Counted from the stretch's first letter, positions 27,652 to 36,676 are shown. The stretch: 64,000 bases of DNA from an uncultured Eubacteriales bacterium (GCA_934446475.1 CAKSEH010000008.1:15128-79127), one strand, 5' to 3'. The notes: a model not told the origin generated them from the letters alone. Numbers and translations: made by a program.

Positions 27652-28350
27652 TCAGTTTGCCCTTTCGGATATTCCCCTGCCGCTGCCGTTTTTCGTATCG
27701 GTAACCGGTATCAGTTTTGAAAACACGCAGGTGTGGCGCTCGGTTATATTCCTGTCCTCGTGCAGAGATCCGAAATACCAGTGTCTGTAATTGCAAAAAC
27801 GCCCTATTTCCTCAAAATAGCCGTTTAATTTATTTACCCTGTCTGCACTTCCCCGTCTCAGCAGCATAGCGCTTTTTACCTTTGAGGGCGGCTCGTGAGT
27901 TATTATGAAATCCACGGTATCGTTCACATCGTCAAGCGCCTTTGCACCCTCCGCCATTTCGGCAGGCGTGGGTTCCTCCTGTCTCCACCAGTTGCCCGAA
28001 GCTATCCTCATATCCTTATCGACGCTTTCTCCTCCTCCGAAGGTAAAAAAACGAAAGCCCTCGATATCAAATATCTGTCCTCTCATAAGATGAAGCAGAT
28101 TGCCCTTTATTCTATGGACCTTGCCGCCCTTCCACACTGTTACTCTCGATTTGTTTATCGTATCGAGATTATCGTGCGTTCCGTCAATGAACGCAGTAAC
28201 GAATTTTCTTTCGGCAAGATAATTTATAACCTGTTTTTCGGTTGCCGAACCGTCAAAAATATATCCGAAGTCCCCGCATACTATCAGGACATCGCCCTTT
28301 TTAAGCTTGCGGAATTCACGGTCATAAAGCCTGTCAAGGCAACCGTGCAT
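27652..28350 (-). CDS. metallophosphoesterase, N-terminus uncertain
   Basis: A calcineurin-like phosphoesterase. Motifs seen: MHG at the start, GDFGY with metal-binding Asp, GTHDN (a variant of GNHE), and ITHEPP with a metal-binding His. The family's first metal motif, GDxHG, is split: the in-frame codons just upstream (28351-28386) encode VTGD before the first ATG but contain no ATG, GTG or TTG, and a stop codon lies at 28387-28389. The protein starting at 28350 lacks the motif-I aspartate. It could be a start-codon mutation, a non-standard start, a sequencing error or a decaying gene. The substrate is unknown. It is divergent from dacF. Confidence 0.75.
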   Translation of the reverse strand: MHGCLDRLYDREFRKLKKGDVLIVCGDFGYIFDGSATEKQVINYLAERKFVTAFIDGTHDNLDTINKSRVTVWKGGKVHRIKGNLLHLMRGQIFDIEGFRFFTFGGGESVDKDMRIASGNWWRQEEPTPAEMAEGAKALDDVNDTVDFIITHEPPSKVKSAMLLRRGSADRVNKLNGYFEEIGRFCNYRHWYFGSLHEDRNITERHTCVFSKLIPVTDTKNGSGRGISERAN

Positions 28351-28430
28351 ATCGCCCGTAACATATACCGTACCGCAACCCGCCCTTCAAAAAAATTTAT
28401 TTTTCTCTTTTAATTCGACAGTATTTATAG

Positions 28431-28445
28431 TATAATGTTATTATA
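28431..28445. promoter_or_regulatory. divergent overlapping -10 elements
   Basis: The palindrome AGTATAAT-GTT-ATTATACT provides a TATAAT on the plus strand (28431-28436, toward dacF) and a TATAAT on the minus strand (28440-28445, toward the phosphoesterase). No consensus -35 is visible for either, so the call rests on the -10 elements and their position. Confidence 0.5.
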
Positions 28446-28478
28446 CTGTATTTTAATCATATTAGCAAGGAGATTTAT

Positions 28479-29843
28479 ATGACAAAGCGTATATTTTCCT
28501 TATTCCTGACGGCGATTATTGCACTTGTGTGCATTTCGCCCGCATTTTCCGTTTCGGCTTACGAGCCGTCCGGTTTTACACTGAATGCAAAGAATGCGCT
28601 GCTCGTATCGCTTGACACCGGCGAAACACTTTACGAAAAAGGAGCGGACGAAAAGGTTTATCCGGCGTCGATAACAAAGATTATGACCGTTATGCTTATG
28701 CTTGAAAGCGACAGTTATAATCCCGACGGTAAGATTGCGATGACAAGCGAAGTTCTTAAGATGATATCGGGAACCGGCAGTTCCGTATCGGGGCTGAAAA
28801 GCGGCGAAGAGATAACCGAGCTTGACCTTGTTTATCTTGTTCTTATGTCCTCTTTCGGGGACTGTGCATATCTTGCCGCAATAAAGTACGGCGGCTCTAT
28901 AGACGGTTTTGTTGATATGATGAATGAAAGAGCAAAGCAGCTCGGTCTTAAAGGTACTCATTACGCCAATCCCATAGGTCTGCACGATGAACAGAATTAC
29001 ACCACCGCAAGGGATACTCTTGTTCTGACCGAAACCGCTCTTAAAAACGAAACCTTTAAAAAGGTGTGCGAGACGGACAGGTACCCTATGCCTGCGACCA
29101 ATCTTTCCCCCGCACGCACACTTTCAACAACCAATTTCCTTCAGGACAAAACCACAAACTATTATTATTCATATGCTCACGGCGTTAAAACAGGGTATAC
29201 CGATGAAGCCGGCAGATGTCTTGTCACAACCGCAAGCTATAACGGATACAATTATATCTGCATACTTTTCGGATGTACTCCGAGAGGTGCGCAAAGGTAT
29301 GAGTTTATCGACAGCCGCAACCTCTATCGCTGGGCTTTCAACAATTTTGAGTTCAAAAAAGTGGCGGACAGCGAAAATCCCATATGCGAAATTGCGCTAG
29401 ACCTTTCCCTTGAAGCAGATTTTGTGCCGCTCTATGTTGAAAAGGGATTTGTTACGGTGCTTCCCAAGGAGGCGGACGCTTCGACCATAACCATAGAACC
29501 GCATCTTAAATCAAAGTCGGTCAAAGCTCCCGTGAAAAAGGGCGATATTCTCGGAACTGCGGATGTTATATACGCCGAAGAGGTTATAGGAACCGTCAAT
29601 CTCGTTGCGGGGCAATCGGTTAAGAAAAGTACGATTTTAACCGTTCTGGATGCGCTAAAAAGGTTCTTTACCTCAAGTTATATGATTTTGCTTTACATCA
29701 TTATTGCCATAGCGATAATCCTGTTTATAATTGCTGTTATAAGAATGAATTCGAAAAGGGCAAGAAGGCGCAGGGTCAAATATGTGCCTTATGACGAAAG
29801 AAAGGAAGAGAAAAATTATTATGACGATGATTTCCGCTATTAA
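28479..29843 (+). CDS. D-alanyl-D-alanine carboxypeptidase (DacF/PBP5 family)
   Basis: A 454-residue penicillin-binding protein of the S11 family that trims the terminal D-alanine from peptidoglycan stem peptides. There is a signal peptide (about 1-27), the nucleophile SITK at Ser64-Lys67, and KTGYT near residue 235. The usual SxN motif appears as SFGD (Ser125), so the conserved Asn is replaced by Gly. A C-terminal domain and a membrane segment (about 405-428) with a basic tail anchor it. The start has AAGGAG. The 3' end overlaps the next gene. In spore formers DacF-like enzymes act on the forespore wall, but a vegetative role is equally possible. Confidence 0.92.
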   Translation: MTKRIFSLFLTAIIALVCISPAFSVSAYEPSGFTLNAKNALLVSLDTGETLYEKGADEKVYPASITKIMTVMLMLESDSYNPDGKIAMTSEVLKMISGTGSSVSGLKSGEEITELDLVYLVLMSSFGDCAYLAAIKYGGSIDGFVDMMNERAKQLGLKGTHYANPIGLHDEQNYTTARDTLVLTETALKNETFKKVCETDRYPMPATNLSPARTLSTTNFLQDKTTNYYYSYAHGVKTGYTDEAGRCLVTTASYNGYNYICILFGCTPRGAQRYEFIDSRNLYRWAFNNFEFKKVADSENPICEIALDLSLEADFVPLYVEKGFVTVLPKEADASTITIEPHLKSKSVKAPVKKGDILGTADVIYAEEVIGTVNLVAGQSVKKSTILTVLDALKRFFTSSYMILLYIIIAIAIILFIIAVIRMNSKRARRRRVKYVPYDERKEEKNYYDDDFRY

Positions 29844-30462
29844 AAAAATCTTTGCATTGCTGCTTTGCGCAGCTATGGTGTTGTCATTCTCGGCTTGCGG
29901 CGCAGACAGCGATACCGACGGCAAGTCCGAGAATAATCCTTCGCCCGGCAGTTTAAAGACTCTTACAGGCAAGCATCACGCCGAAATAAAGGTCAAGGAT
30001 ATGGGAACGATAACACTTGAGCTTGACGCCGATACCGCTCCTATTACCGTTACGAACTTTTTAAATCTTGCAAACGAAGGATTTTACGACGGTCTTACAT
30101 TCCACAGAGTAATATCCGGCTTTATGATACAGGGCGGCGACCCTAAAGGCAACGGGACGGGCGGAAGCAAAAATACCATTAAAGGGGAATTTTCACAAAA
30201 CGGCGTTGAGAATAATATCTCACATCTCAGAGGCGTTATTTCAATGGCAAGAAGTTCCGACCCCGACAGTGCATCTTCTCAATTTTTTATAGTTCATCAG
30301 GACTCAACATTTTTAGACGGCCAGTACGCCGCATTCGGCAAGGTTACGGACGGTATGGCGGTTGTCGATAAAATAGCCGACGAGACCCCCGTTACCGATG
30401 ATAACGGAACAGTTAAAACGGGCTCCAAACCGATAATAGAATATATAAAGGTCATCGACTGA
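29821..30462 (+). CDS. peptidyl-prolyl cis-trans isomerase, cyclophilin-type lipoprotein
   Basis: A secreted cyclophilin of about 213 residues, lipid-anchored: the signal ends in the lipobox FSAC followed by GADSD. The isomerase domain has FHRVISGFMIQGGDP, MARSSDPDSASSQFFI and AAFGKV, so the active-site Arg, Phe and Gln residues are present. It should assist folding of exported proteins outside the membrane. I start at the ATG at 29821, which lies inside the last 23 bases of the carboxypeptidase gene, after AGGAAGAG; a start two codons later is possible. The longer start at 29782 would precede the signal with a charged tail. Confidence 0.92.
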   Translation: MTMISAIKKIFALLLCAAMVLSFSACGADSDTDGKSENNPSPGSLKTLTGKHHAEIKVKDMGTITLELDADTAPITVTNFLNLANEGFYDGLTFHRVISGFMIQGGDPKGNGTGGSKNTIKGEFSQNGVENNISHLRGVISMARSSDPDSASSQFFIVHQDSTFLDGQYAAFGKVTDGMAVVDKIADETPVTDDNGTVKTGSKPIIEYIKVID

Positions 30463-30591
30463 CGCCATAAAACGAAAACTGTTGTATAAGCTTTATCGCA
30501 GATAAGACTTGCCTTTCTAAACGAAGCAGAAACTGTTCCGTTAGTTTCGAAAAATACCTGCGGAACCGAAAAACAGAATAGCTTTAACTTT

Positions 30592-30625
30592 TTGACTCCC
30601 TTTGCACAAGGGAGTCAATTTATTC
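30592..30625 (+). terminator. intrinsic terminator after the cyclophilin gene
   Basis: TTGACTCCCTT pairs with AAGGGAGTCAA around TGCAC and is followed by TTTATT. The stem (CTCCCTT/AAGGGAG) is the same as in the family A repeats, so this terminator may itself be the first unit of the repeat array. Confidence 0.85.
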
Positions 30626-31490
30626 AATGCAGTTTTACTGTTGAAATAGGGCTTTACTGCCCCTTAGGCTCCCTTCTTTCCATAGAGGGGAGCTGTCAGC
30701 CGTATGGCTGACTGAGGGGTATTTTTCCCTTGTGATTTAGTATTTTTCTCTTTTGTTTTTTTGGTTTCATATTTTGATATTTTTCAATTACTTATTTGAA
30801 ATTCACGAATGAAAAACACCTTTTGCTATAAATTTTAATGTTTAATCTTTGATATTTAAGCTGCTGTTTTAATTTGAGTTTTTTAACAATCCTTCCGTCA
30901 CGGCTCCGCCGTGCCACCCTCCTTTACACAAGGAGGGCTTTATTATTTTTAGGCTCCCTTCTTTTCAGCGTAGCTGAAACAGAGGTTATTCCCCGTGCTC
31001 AGGGAAATGTCTGCGAAGAAATCGGCAAAATTGCCCCCACCATAGGCTCCCTTCTTTTTATAGAGGGGAGCTGTCAGACGGAACGGCTGACTGAGGGGTA
31101 TTCTTTCCTTGTGATTTAGTATTTTTTCTTTTGTTTTTTTGGTTTCATATTTTGATATTTTTCAATTACTTATTTGAAATTCACGAATGAAAAATATCTT
31201 TTGCTATAAATTTTAATGTTTAATCTTTGATATTTAAGCTGCTGTTTTAATTTGAGTTTTTTAACAATCCTTCCGTCACGGCTCCGCCGTGCCACCCTCC
31301 TTTACACAAGGAGGGCTTTATTGTCTTTTTGGCTCCCTTCTTTTCAGCATAGCCGAAACAGAGGTTATTCCCCGTACTCAGGGAAATGTCTGCGAACAAA
31401 TCGGCAAAATTGCCCCCACCACAGGCTCCCTTCTTTCCATAGAGGGGAGCTGTCAGCCGTATGGCTGACTGAGGGGTATTCTTTCCTTAT
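30618..31490. repeat. family A tandem repeat array 1
   Basis: Two adjacent units of about 378 bp (30667-31044 and 31045-31423) are nearly identical, and a partial third follows. Each unit has a GC-rich end (CTCCCTTCTT, then GTCAGCC-loop-GGCTGAC, then GACTGAGGGG), about 180 bp of AT-rich spacer, and an inverted GC-rich end (AACAATCC, CACGGC..GCCGTG, GAGGG). The linker at 30618-30660 recurs at the other arrays. Short open frames inside are by-products of the duplication. It fills the convergent gap between the cyclophilin and SGNH esterase genes. Confidence 0.88.
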
Positions 31491-31511
31491 AATTTAATAT
31501 TCAATATACAA

Positions 31512-31556
31512 AATAAAGCTGATATAAAAACGGTGAGTTCTTAAATCAGCTTTATT
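31512..31556. terminator. 12-bp inverted repeat, possible bidirectional terminator
   Basis: AATAAAGCTGAT (31512-31523) and its exact inverse ATCAGCTTTATT (31545-31556) flank a 21-base loop. It lies between convergent genes, between repeat families A and B. T-rich flanks on both sides fit termination in either direction, but the loop is long. Confidence 0.5.
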
Positions 31557-31560
31557 CTTA

Positions 31561-31722
31561 AATCAGAGCGGCTCTCTGCTTTGCCTAAAAGGAGCAGTGC
31601 TTGCGACTGATTGCAAGCAAAGGAGCGTTAGCTCCTCTGGATTTTACAAAGGCGATCACACATTCACAACAAGCCCTGAAATATCCTCCGCATTAAGAGG
31701 AGGGGGATATCTGCGTTAAGTT
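31561..31722. repeat. family B intergenic repeat, copy 2
   Basis: It contains GGAGCGTTAGCTCCTC, AAGCCCTGAAA and ATCTGCGTTAAGTTATA in the same order as copy 1, and GCCTAAAAGGAGCAG near its left end, close to ACTAAAAGGAGCAG in copy 4 at 40309-40322. It ends about five bases before the stop codon of the SGNH esterase. Confidence 0.75.
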
Positions 31723-31727
31723 ATAAA

Positions 31728-33104
31728 TTATTTAACATATTCCTTATTGAAAGGAATTATCGGAAGATATGAGAACATATCATAGGGGATAAGACCCGTC
31801 TCGTTGTAACGGTCGCAGCTTATATATGCGTTTTCGCCTATTTCCTTTTCAAAAGTGAGTTCCACGGTATTTTCTTTGCATTCGTAATCGACGGGGAAAT
31901 ACCTCTCGCCGCCGTCATAGAGAGAAAACATAAGGGTATCGGTATTATTAAGGTCCGAAAAAAGACCGTCGTAAACATTTTTAAAATACAAAACCGCTTT
32001 GCTGCCGCATTTCCTTATTTCATCGATTTCGGGAGCGTCGCAAATAACATCCTTTTTATATATGTGCTTTGAGGCAAGGTCTGCAGTGCGCTGTCCTATA
32101 ACAAGGCTTGACGAACCGCAGTTATGTATTCCGTCGCAAACAGAAAGGTCTATTGAGGGCGCAACAAAAACATTTTCTATTTCCCTCGAAAGCCTGAACT
32201 GAGCGTCCCTTATTTCGGCAAGACCCTTTCCGAGAGCGTCGATATCTCTGTCCTTATAGCATACTATTTTATTGAGCTGCACGGTAACTACAGGCACACC
32301 TTTATAAAAAACGCTTTCAAAATCGGCATAAACGCTCTTAAATTCTTCCGCATACTGCTCGCTTTTAACGCCGGTTTCCGATTCGTTGCACCCTTGCGAC
32401 CAAAGTATTCCCTTTACATAGCCGCAGTCGGCATCTCTTAACATATCAAGCATATTTTTAAATAGCTTTCCGTCCTTCCTGCGATCCCAAAAAGAAAGAG
32501 GAGTTCCGCCCACGGCGGCAGGAATAAGACCTATAGGATATCCGAGCCTTCTTGAAATGATTTTTGCAAAGGTTATCCACGGACTGTATCCCGCACCCTG
32601 AAAATACGGGTATTTTGTATCGGTCGAATCGAAAACAGGATGTTCCGCTCTTCCCCAGACGCCGCACGCCCTGAAAAGATGCACACTGTCTGACACATCC
32701 TCGCTTATAAGGTCTCTACCCGTCCCCACTGCGTTTGACTGCCCTGCAATGACGAACACATCTCCTACTCCTATATTAAACCTGCGTTCACCCGCATACT
32801 CCGTGGAGACTCCGCCTCTTATATATGTATCTATCCTGTAAGGTCCGCCTGCGGGTATTTCAAGGCTTACATCAAACACTTCGTTATCTTCTGTCAGTTT
32901 TCTTTTAAGCGGCGGCATAATTCTCGTTCCGCTTTTCATATCGATGACCCTGACAAAACAGAAAAGCTCGTTTTGAGGGGCATTTTCTGCTTCGTATTTA
33001 AGAGTAAGCTTTGCAGTTGCGCAGCCGTCCTTCTGACCTAATACCGCATTGTCCTGCGGTCCTTTTAAAATCCTTATTTTTGCCATTTCAAGTACGGGGT
33101 GCAC
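31728..33104 (-). CDS. SGNH-hydrolase, sialate O-acetylesterase-like
   Basis: A 458-residue esterase of the SASA/SGNH type. An N-terminal beta-sandwich (about 1-110) precedes the catalytic domain with the nucleophile block FVIAGQSNAVG, the oxyanion glycine in VGGTPLSFWD, LWSQGCNE, and the Asp-His pair in DGIHN. A C-terminal beta domain follows. Such enzymes remove O-acetyl groups from sialic acids or plant glycans. There is no signal peptide, so it acts inside the cell, probably on imported glycan fragments; the substrate is not readable. The longest frame starts with GTG; an ATG six codons in (33086) is an alternative. Confidence 0.85.
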   Translation of the reverse strand: MHPVLEMAKIRILKGPQDNAVLGQKDGCATAKLTLKYEAENAPQNELFCFVRVIDMKSGTRIMPPLKRKLTEDNEVFDVSLEIPAGGPYRIDTYIRGGVSTEYAGERRFNIGVGDVFVIAGQSNAVGTGRDLISEDVSDSVHLFRACGVWGRAEHPVFDSTDTKYPYFQGAGYSPWITFAKIISRRLGYPIGLIPAAVGGTPLSFWDRRKDGKLFKNMLDMLRDADCGYVKGILWSQGCNESETGVKSEQYAEEFKSVYADFESVFYKGVPVVTVQLNKIVCYKDRDIDALGKGLAEIRDAQFRLSREIENVFVAPSIDLSVCDGIHNCGSSSLVIGQRTADLASKHIYKKDVICDAPEIDEIRKCGSKAVLYFKNVYDGLFSDLNNTDTLMFSLYDGGERYFPVDYECKENTVELTFEKEIGENAYISCDRYNETGLIPYDMFSYLPIIPFNKEYVK

Positions 33105-33164
33105 CTTATCGCCCCGACTGCCTCCTCACATATATTACAGCCCTGAATTACGGCTTGCAAGCAA

Positions 33165-33193
33165 ATAATAAACCCTTTTTTGTCAAATGTCAA
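33165..33193 (-). promoter_or_regulatory. sigma-A promoter of the SGNH esterase
   Basis: On the minus strand TTGACA (33188-33193) and TATTAT (33165-33170) are 17 bp apart. The -35 overlaps the stop codon of the upstream spoIID gene. Confidence 0.82.
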
Positions 33194-34146
33194 GCAAGTT
33201 TACAATCGGGGTAATAATGATATAAAATTTCTTTATATGAGCTGCCCTGCTTTGCCATCTGGTTGGCTCCGTTCTGGCTCATTCCGACCCCGTGGCCGTA
33301 ACCGTAAACGGTAAATATATAATTCCCGTCCTCATACTTCACATCGAAGCTCGATGACCTGAGTGAAAGCGCTTTGGAGACCTGCGCTCCCGTAATATTT
33401 TCGCCGCAATATTTTATTTTCATAACTCTTCCGCTTGAATTTTTTTTGATATCTGAGAAGTATTCACCCTCTTTGCCCGATGCCTTTTTAATCCCCGAAA
33501 GCTTAGCCGATACCTCTGCGGCGCTCATTTTAACGCTTGAGAGATAACCGGAAGCTGATTTATCAAAGGAACTGTCAACACTCTTAAGATACGGCACTTT
33601 GCTCCCCCAGACATCCTCAGCCGAGTTTGTCCTGCCGGATGATATTGCGTGATATACCGTAAGAGCCGTTTTGCCGTTATATGTAAGCCTTTGTCCCTTG
33701 GTCTGATTATAGGCATTTTTAAGTTTCTCTGTGTACTCCGCCGCTTTTTCTCCCCACTTAGACTGGGCGGTCTCAAGCGGGATATAACTTTGGTCCGTTG
33801 TATAATCGTCGGTAACATCGAACTGCTCTGTGCTTCTCGTTTCCTTTCTGTAAAGAGCAAAACCGTAAGCCGCAACCGCCTGAGCCTTGAGCGACTCAGG
33901 CTCGTAACTTATGGGCATTTCCGCCGCAAGAACACCGCAAATGTAATTTTCTGCGCTTATGATCTCAACGGTTTTACTTTCCTTTCGGTAGAGTCTGAAG
34001 GTCTCGTCCTTTGCGTCATATGCTTTGGCGGAAACCGCCAAAGCAGCTTTAGCTACGGGCTTTTGAGGCGTTGCAGTAAGAGAAAACAGAGGTATAAAAA
34101 CAGCGGCTGCGGCGGTCACCGCAGTAAGTATTAAAATGTTTTTCAT
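33190..34146 (-). CDS. spoIID: stage II sporulation protein D-like (SpoIID/LytB domain)
   Basis: A 318-residue SpoIID-family protein: a lytic transglycosylase that degrades peptidoglycan during engulfment. It has an N-terminal membrane anchor or signal (about 1-25) and the SpoIID domain with VLAAEMPISYEPESLKAQAV (catalytic Glu in AAEMP). YHAISSGRTNSAEDVWG and the C-terminal GYGHGVGMSQNGANQMA are also present. The latter two are diagnostic. The length is close to Bacillus SpoIID (343). SpoIIQ and SpoIIID genes are not adjacent. A CATACTTT sequence upstream resembles a sigma-E -10, without a clear -35. A paralogue of another function (LytB-type) is possible. Confidence 0.88.
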   Translation of the reverse strand: MKNILILTAVTAAAAVFIPLFSLTATPQKPVAKAALAVSAKAYDAKDETFRLYRKESKTVEIISAENYICGVLAAEMPISYEPESLKAQAVAAYGFALYRKETRSTEQFDVTDDYTTDQSYIPLETAQSKWGEKAAEYTEKLKNAYNQTKGQRLTYNGKTALTVYHAISSGRTNSAEDVWGSKVPYLKSVDSSFDKSASGYLSSVKMSAAEVSAKLSGIKKASGKEGEYFSDIKKNSSGRVMKIKYCGENITGAQVSKALSLRSSSFDVKYEDGNYIFTVYGYGHGVGMSQNGANQMAKQGSSYKEILYHYYPDCKLA

Positions 34147-34177
34147 AAGTCTTCATTTTCCTTTATCGGTATTTTTA

Positions 34178-34206
34178 TTGACTTTTGCTCATAATTTTAG
34201 TAAAAT
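34178..34206 (+). promoter_or_regulatory. promoter of the membrane protein gene at 34315
   Basis: TTGACT (34178-34183) and TAAAAT (34201-34206) are 17 bp apart on the plus strand, about 100 bp before the gene. Confidence 0.65.
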
Positions 34207-34314
34207 ATAAAAGTATGATACAGTAAATGCATTAGGCATAATGGGTTCGGTTCCCGTCAGCCTATAAATAATTATGTTTTTTTCCTATGAAAAATACATC
34301 GGGAGTGTTACCTA

Positions 34315-35139
34315 ATGAAATATAAATATGTTATATGGTCATTCCTTGTTTTGTTTCCGGCGGCGCTTGCGATCCGAACTTACCAGTTGTTTGCGCTTAC
34401 GGACCCCGTAACGGCTTTTTTTTATGCCGGCGCCGAAAAACCGGGAACCGCTTGCTCGCTTCTTATAGCGGCAGCCATATTAGGGTTCGTTGCCATAAGC
34501 TCGCTTGTAAAGCGAAAACCGAGGCGAACTCCGAGGGTGAATTTGGGTCTCGGAGCTTCCTCTGCATTTGCCGCAATTTTTATCCTTATGGATACAATGG
34601 ATGTTATAAACGAGGGCAAGCTCGGGGCGTGGCAATGGAATTTGCTTTGCATTTTCGGTGGCGCAACAGGCGTTTTTCTCCTGTTTTATGCCGCAAAGGG
34701 AGTTTACAATTATAAAATAAACCGTCTTTTCTATGTTCTTCCCGCAATTTATTATGCGCAGAAAATAGTTTGTCAGTTTATGATAGTTGCAAGGTTCTCT
34801 GCAATTTCCGAAACTATCTATATAGATCTTTCACTTGTTTTGGTTGCTTTGTTCTTCCTCGAATGGAGCAAAATGGCAAACGATATAGTCCCCGAGAATT
34901 CTTATAAAAATATCTTGGCGCTCGGCGGTTCTGCGGTTATACTCTGCGGAGTTACCTGCCTGCCGGAATTCGCTCTTCTTATAATAAAAAAAGATATTCC
35001 TCTTCATTATTCTCCTTTATCGCTTATTTCCCTCGCATTCACAGGGCTGTTTATAGCCGTTTTCGTTTACCGCTGCTTTACCGCATCGTTAACGCCGAGG
35101 TCGGTCAGAAAAAGGCAAAAGATCAAAACTTTAAAATAA
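34315..35139 (+). CDS. polytopic membrane protein of unknown function
   Basis: A 274-residue protein with seven or eight predicted membrane segments (about 7-24, 44-62, 78-96, 106-125, 138-155, 168-185, 199-216 and 233-252) and a strongly basic C-terminal tail (RSVRKRQKIK). It has no recognisable family motif. The start follows GGGAGTG, and a promoter lies about 100 bp upstream. It is transcribed toward murA but separated from it by a 240-bp gap with a family B repeat, so it may be a single-gene unit. The function cannot be stated. Confidence 0.75.
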   Translation: MKYKYVIWSFLVLFPAALAIRTYQLFALTDPVTAFFYAGAEKPGTACSLLIAAAILGFVAISSLVKRKPRRTPRVNLGLGASSAFAAIFILMDTMDVINEGKLGAWQWNLLCIFGGATGVFLLFYAAKGVYNYKINRLFYVLPAIYYAQKIVCQFMIVARFSAISETIYIDLSLVLVALFFLEWSKMANDIVPENSYKNILALGGSAVILCGVTCLPEFALLIIKKDIPLHYSPLSLISLAFTGLFIAVFVYRCFTASLTPRSVRKRQKIKTLK

Positions 35140-35267
35140 GTTTTAACTGTTTTTCATATCGTGCCGCTTTTGAGGGACAATTATAATAGTCGCAGATAAC
35201 AAGAGCCTTTATTTTTACCGCAGTTTGTCCGTATCCGTTGCAGCAATATAAATCACAATGAGGTTTT

Positions 35268-35335
35268 CAAATCAGAGCAGCGCTCTGATTTGATTGCAAG
35301 CCTCTTAAAACAGAGGACATCTGCGTTAGGTTATA
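35268..35335. repeat. family B intergenic repeat, copy 3 (short)
   Basis: It contains a perfect hairpin ATCAGAGC-AGC-GCTCTGAT (35271-35289), then CCTCT/AGAGG, then ACATCTGCGTTAGGTTATA, the shared right end. It lies 40 bp before murA and may influence its transcription or mRNA leader. Confidence 0.65.
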
Positions 35336-35377
35336 GTAATTTTATTTAGTAAATGTAGAAACGGAAGTGCTGAGCTT

Positions 35378-36664
35378 TTGGAAAAATTTGTCATAAACGG
35401 AGGCGTTCCTCTTAAGGGGAAGGTCCGTATAGGCGGAGCAAAAAATGCCGCCGTTGCAATACTGCCTGCAGTGCTTCTTGCAGATTCACCCTGCATAATT
35501 GAAAATCTTCCCGAGATATCCGATGTTTCAACCCTGCTTCGTTCAATGAAAGCGCTCGGAGCTAAAATAAGGCCCATTAACAGAACCTCGGTTGAAATAG
35601 ATCCCGTTAATGTTCATTCCTTTGTTGTAACAAAAGAAATGGCGGAAGGAATGAGAGCATCCAGCTATTTTTTAGGTGCTCTGCTCGGCAGAATGAACCG
35701 TGCGAGAGTTGCGCCTCCGGGAGGATGCGATTTCGGCGTAAGACCGATAGACCAGCACATCAAAGGTTTTGAAGCGCTCGGAGCTAAGGTCACTATCGAA
35801 AACGGTATGGTGAATGCAAGAGCAAAACAGCTTTCCGGCTGTTCCGTTTATCTTGATATGGTGTCTGTGGGAGCAACTATAAATATTATGCTCGCCGCCG
35901 CAAAAGTGAGAGGTCTTACTGTTATTGAAAACGCCGCAAGAGAGCCGCATATTGTTGACCTTGCCAACTTCCTCAACTCTATGGGCGCAAATATTATGGG
36001 CGCCGGAACGGGAGTTATAAAAATAAGGGGCGTGGAACACCTTAAGGGCACGCAGTACAGTATTATTCCGGACCAGATAGAGGCAGGAACATATATGGTT
36101 GCCGCTGCGGCAACAGGCGGTGACGTAACGGTTGAAAATGTAACGCCGAAACACCTTGAGTCGATTATAGCAAAGCTTGTTGAGATAGGTGCAAAGGTAA
36201 CGCAGTATGACGAAGCAGTAAGGGTTCAGATGAACACAAGGCCAAAAAAGTGCAATATTAAAACAATGCCTCACCCGGGCTTCCCCACCGATATGCAGCC
36301 GCAGATAGCGACCCTGCTTACTGTGGCGGACGGTACAAGTATTATAACCGAGGGCGTTTGGGATAACCGTTTCAGGTATGTCGACCAGCTTACAAGTATG
36401 GGAGCCGATATACAGGTTGACGGTAAAATGGCAGTTATAACAGGAGTTAAAAGTCTTTCCCCTGCGCCCGTTAAAGCGGTCGACCTCAGAGCAGGAGCCG
36501 CTATGATAATAGCAGGTCTTATGGCTAAGGGTACGACAGAAATAGAGAATATTGGATATATTGACAGAGGCTATGATTCAATATGCGAGAAACTCACCGG
36601 ACTCGGAGCCGATATAAAAAGAATCAACGATTATCCCGAACTTAAAATCAAAAAACACGCATAG
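35378..36664 (+). CDS. murA: UDP-N-acetylglucosamine 1-carboxyvinyltransferase
   Basis: MurA transfers enolpyruvate from PEP to UDP-GlcNAc, the first committed step of peptidoglycan synthesis, and is the target of fosfomycin. It has 428 residues. The N-terminal IGGAKNAA has the catalytic Lys22-Asn23, and the active-site loop PPGGCDFGVRP carries Cys117, the residue fosfomycin alkylates. The start codon is TTG (35378), with GGAAG upstream. A strong terminator follows. A second MurA paralogue is common in this class but not present here. Confidence 0.95.
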   Translation: MEKFVINGGVPLKGKVRIGGAKNAAVAILPAVLLADSPCIIENLPEISDVSTLLRSMKALGAKIRPINRTSVEIDPVNVHSFVVTKEMAEGMRASSYFLGALLGRMNRARVAPPGGCDFGVRPIDQHIKGFEALGAKVTIENGMVNARAKQLSGCSVYLDMVSVGATINIMLAAAKVRGLTVIENAAREPHIVDLANFLNSMGANIMGAGTGVIKIRGVEHLKGTQYSIIPDQIEAGTYMVAAAATGGDVTVENVTPKHLESIIAKLVEIGAKVTQYDEAVRVQMNTRPKKCNIKTMPHPGFPTDMQPQIATLLTVADGTSIITEGVWDNRFRYVDQLTSMGADIQVDGKMAVITGVKSLSPAPVKAVDLRAGAAMIIAGLMAKGTTEIENIGYIDRGYDSICEKLTGLGADIKRINDYPELKIKKHA

Positions 36665-36676
36665 GTAAAATGATTT

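Noticed and set aside
30592..31490. Possible CRISPR array
   Set aside because: Repeat units are about 378 bp and nearly identical throughout, with no short direct repeats with unique spacers and no cas genes.
30874..31497. Two similar 81-codon frames (30874-31119 and 31252-31497)
   Set aside because: They begin inside the AT-rich part of a duplicated repeat and continue through hairpin modules. Identity comes from the duplication, and no start context is seen.
34237..34262. GGGTTCGGTTCCCGTC resembling a tRNA T-arm
   Set aside because: There is no acceptor, D or anticodon arm around it, and the stem pairing is only partial; it is probably a leader sequence.
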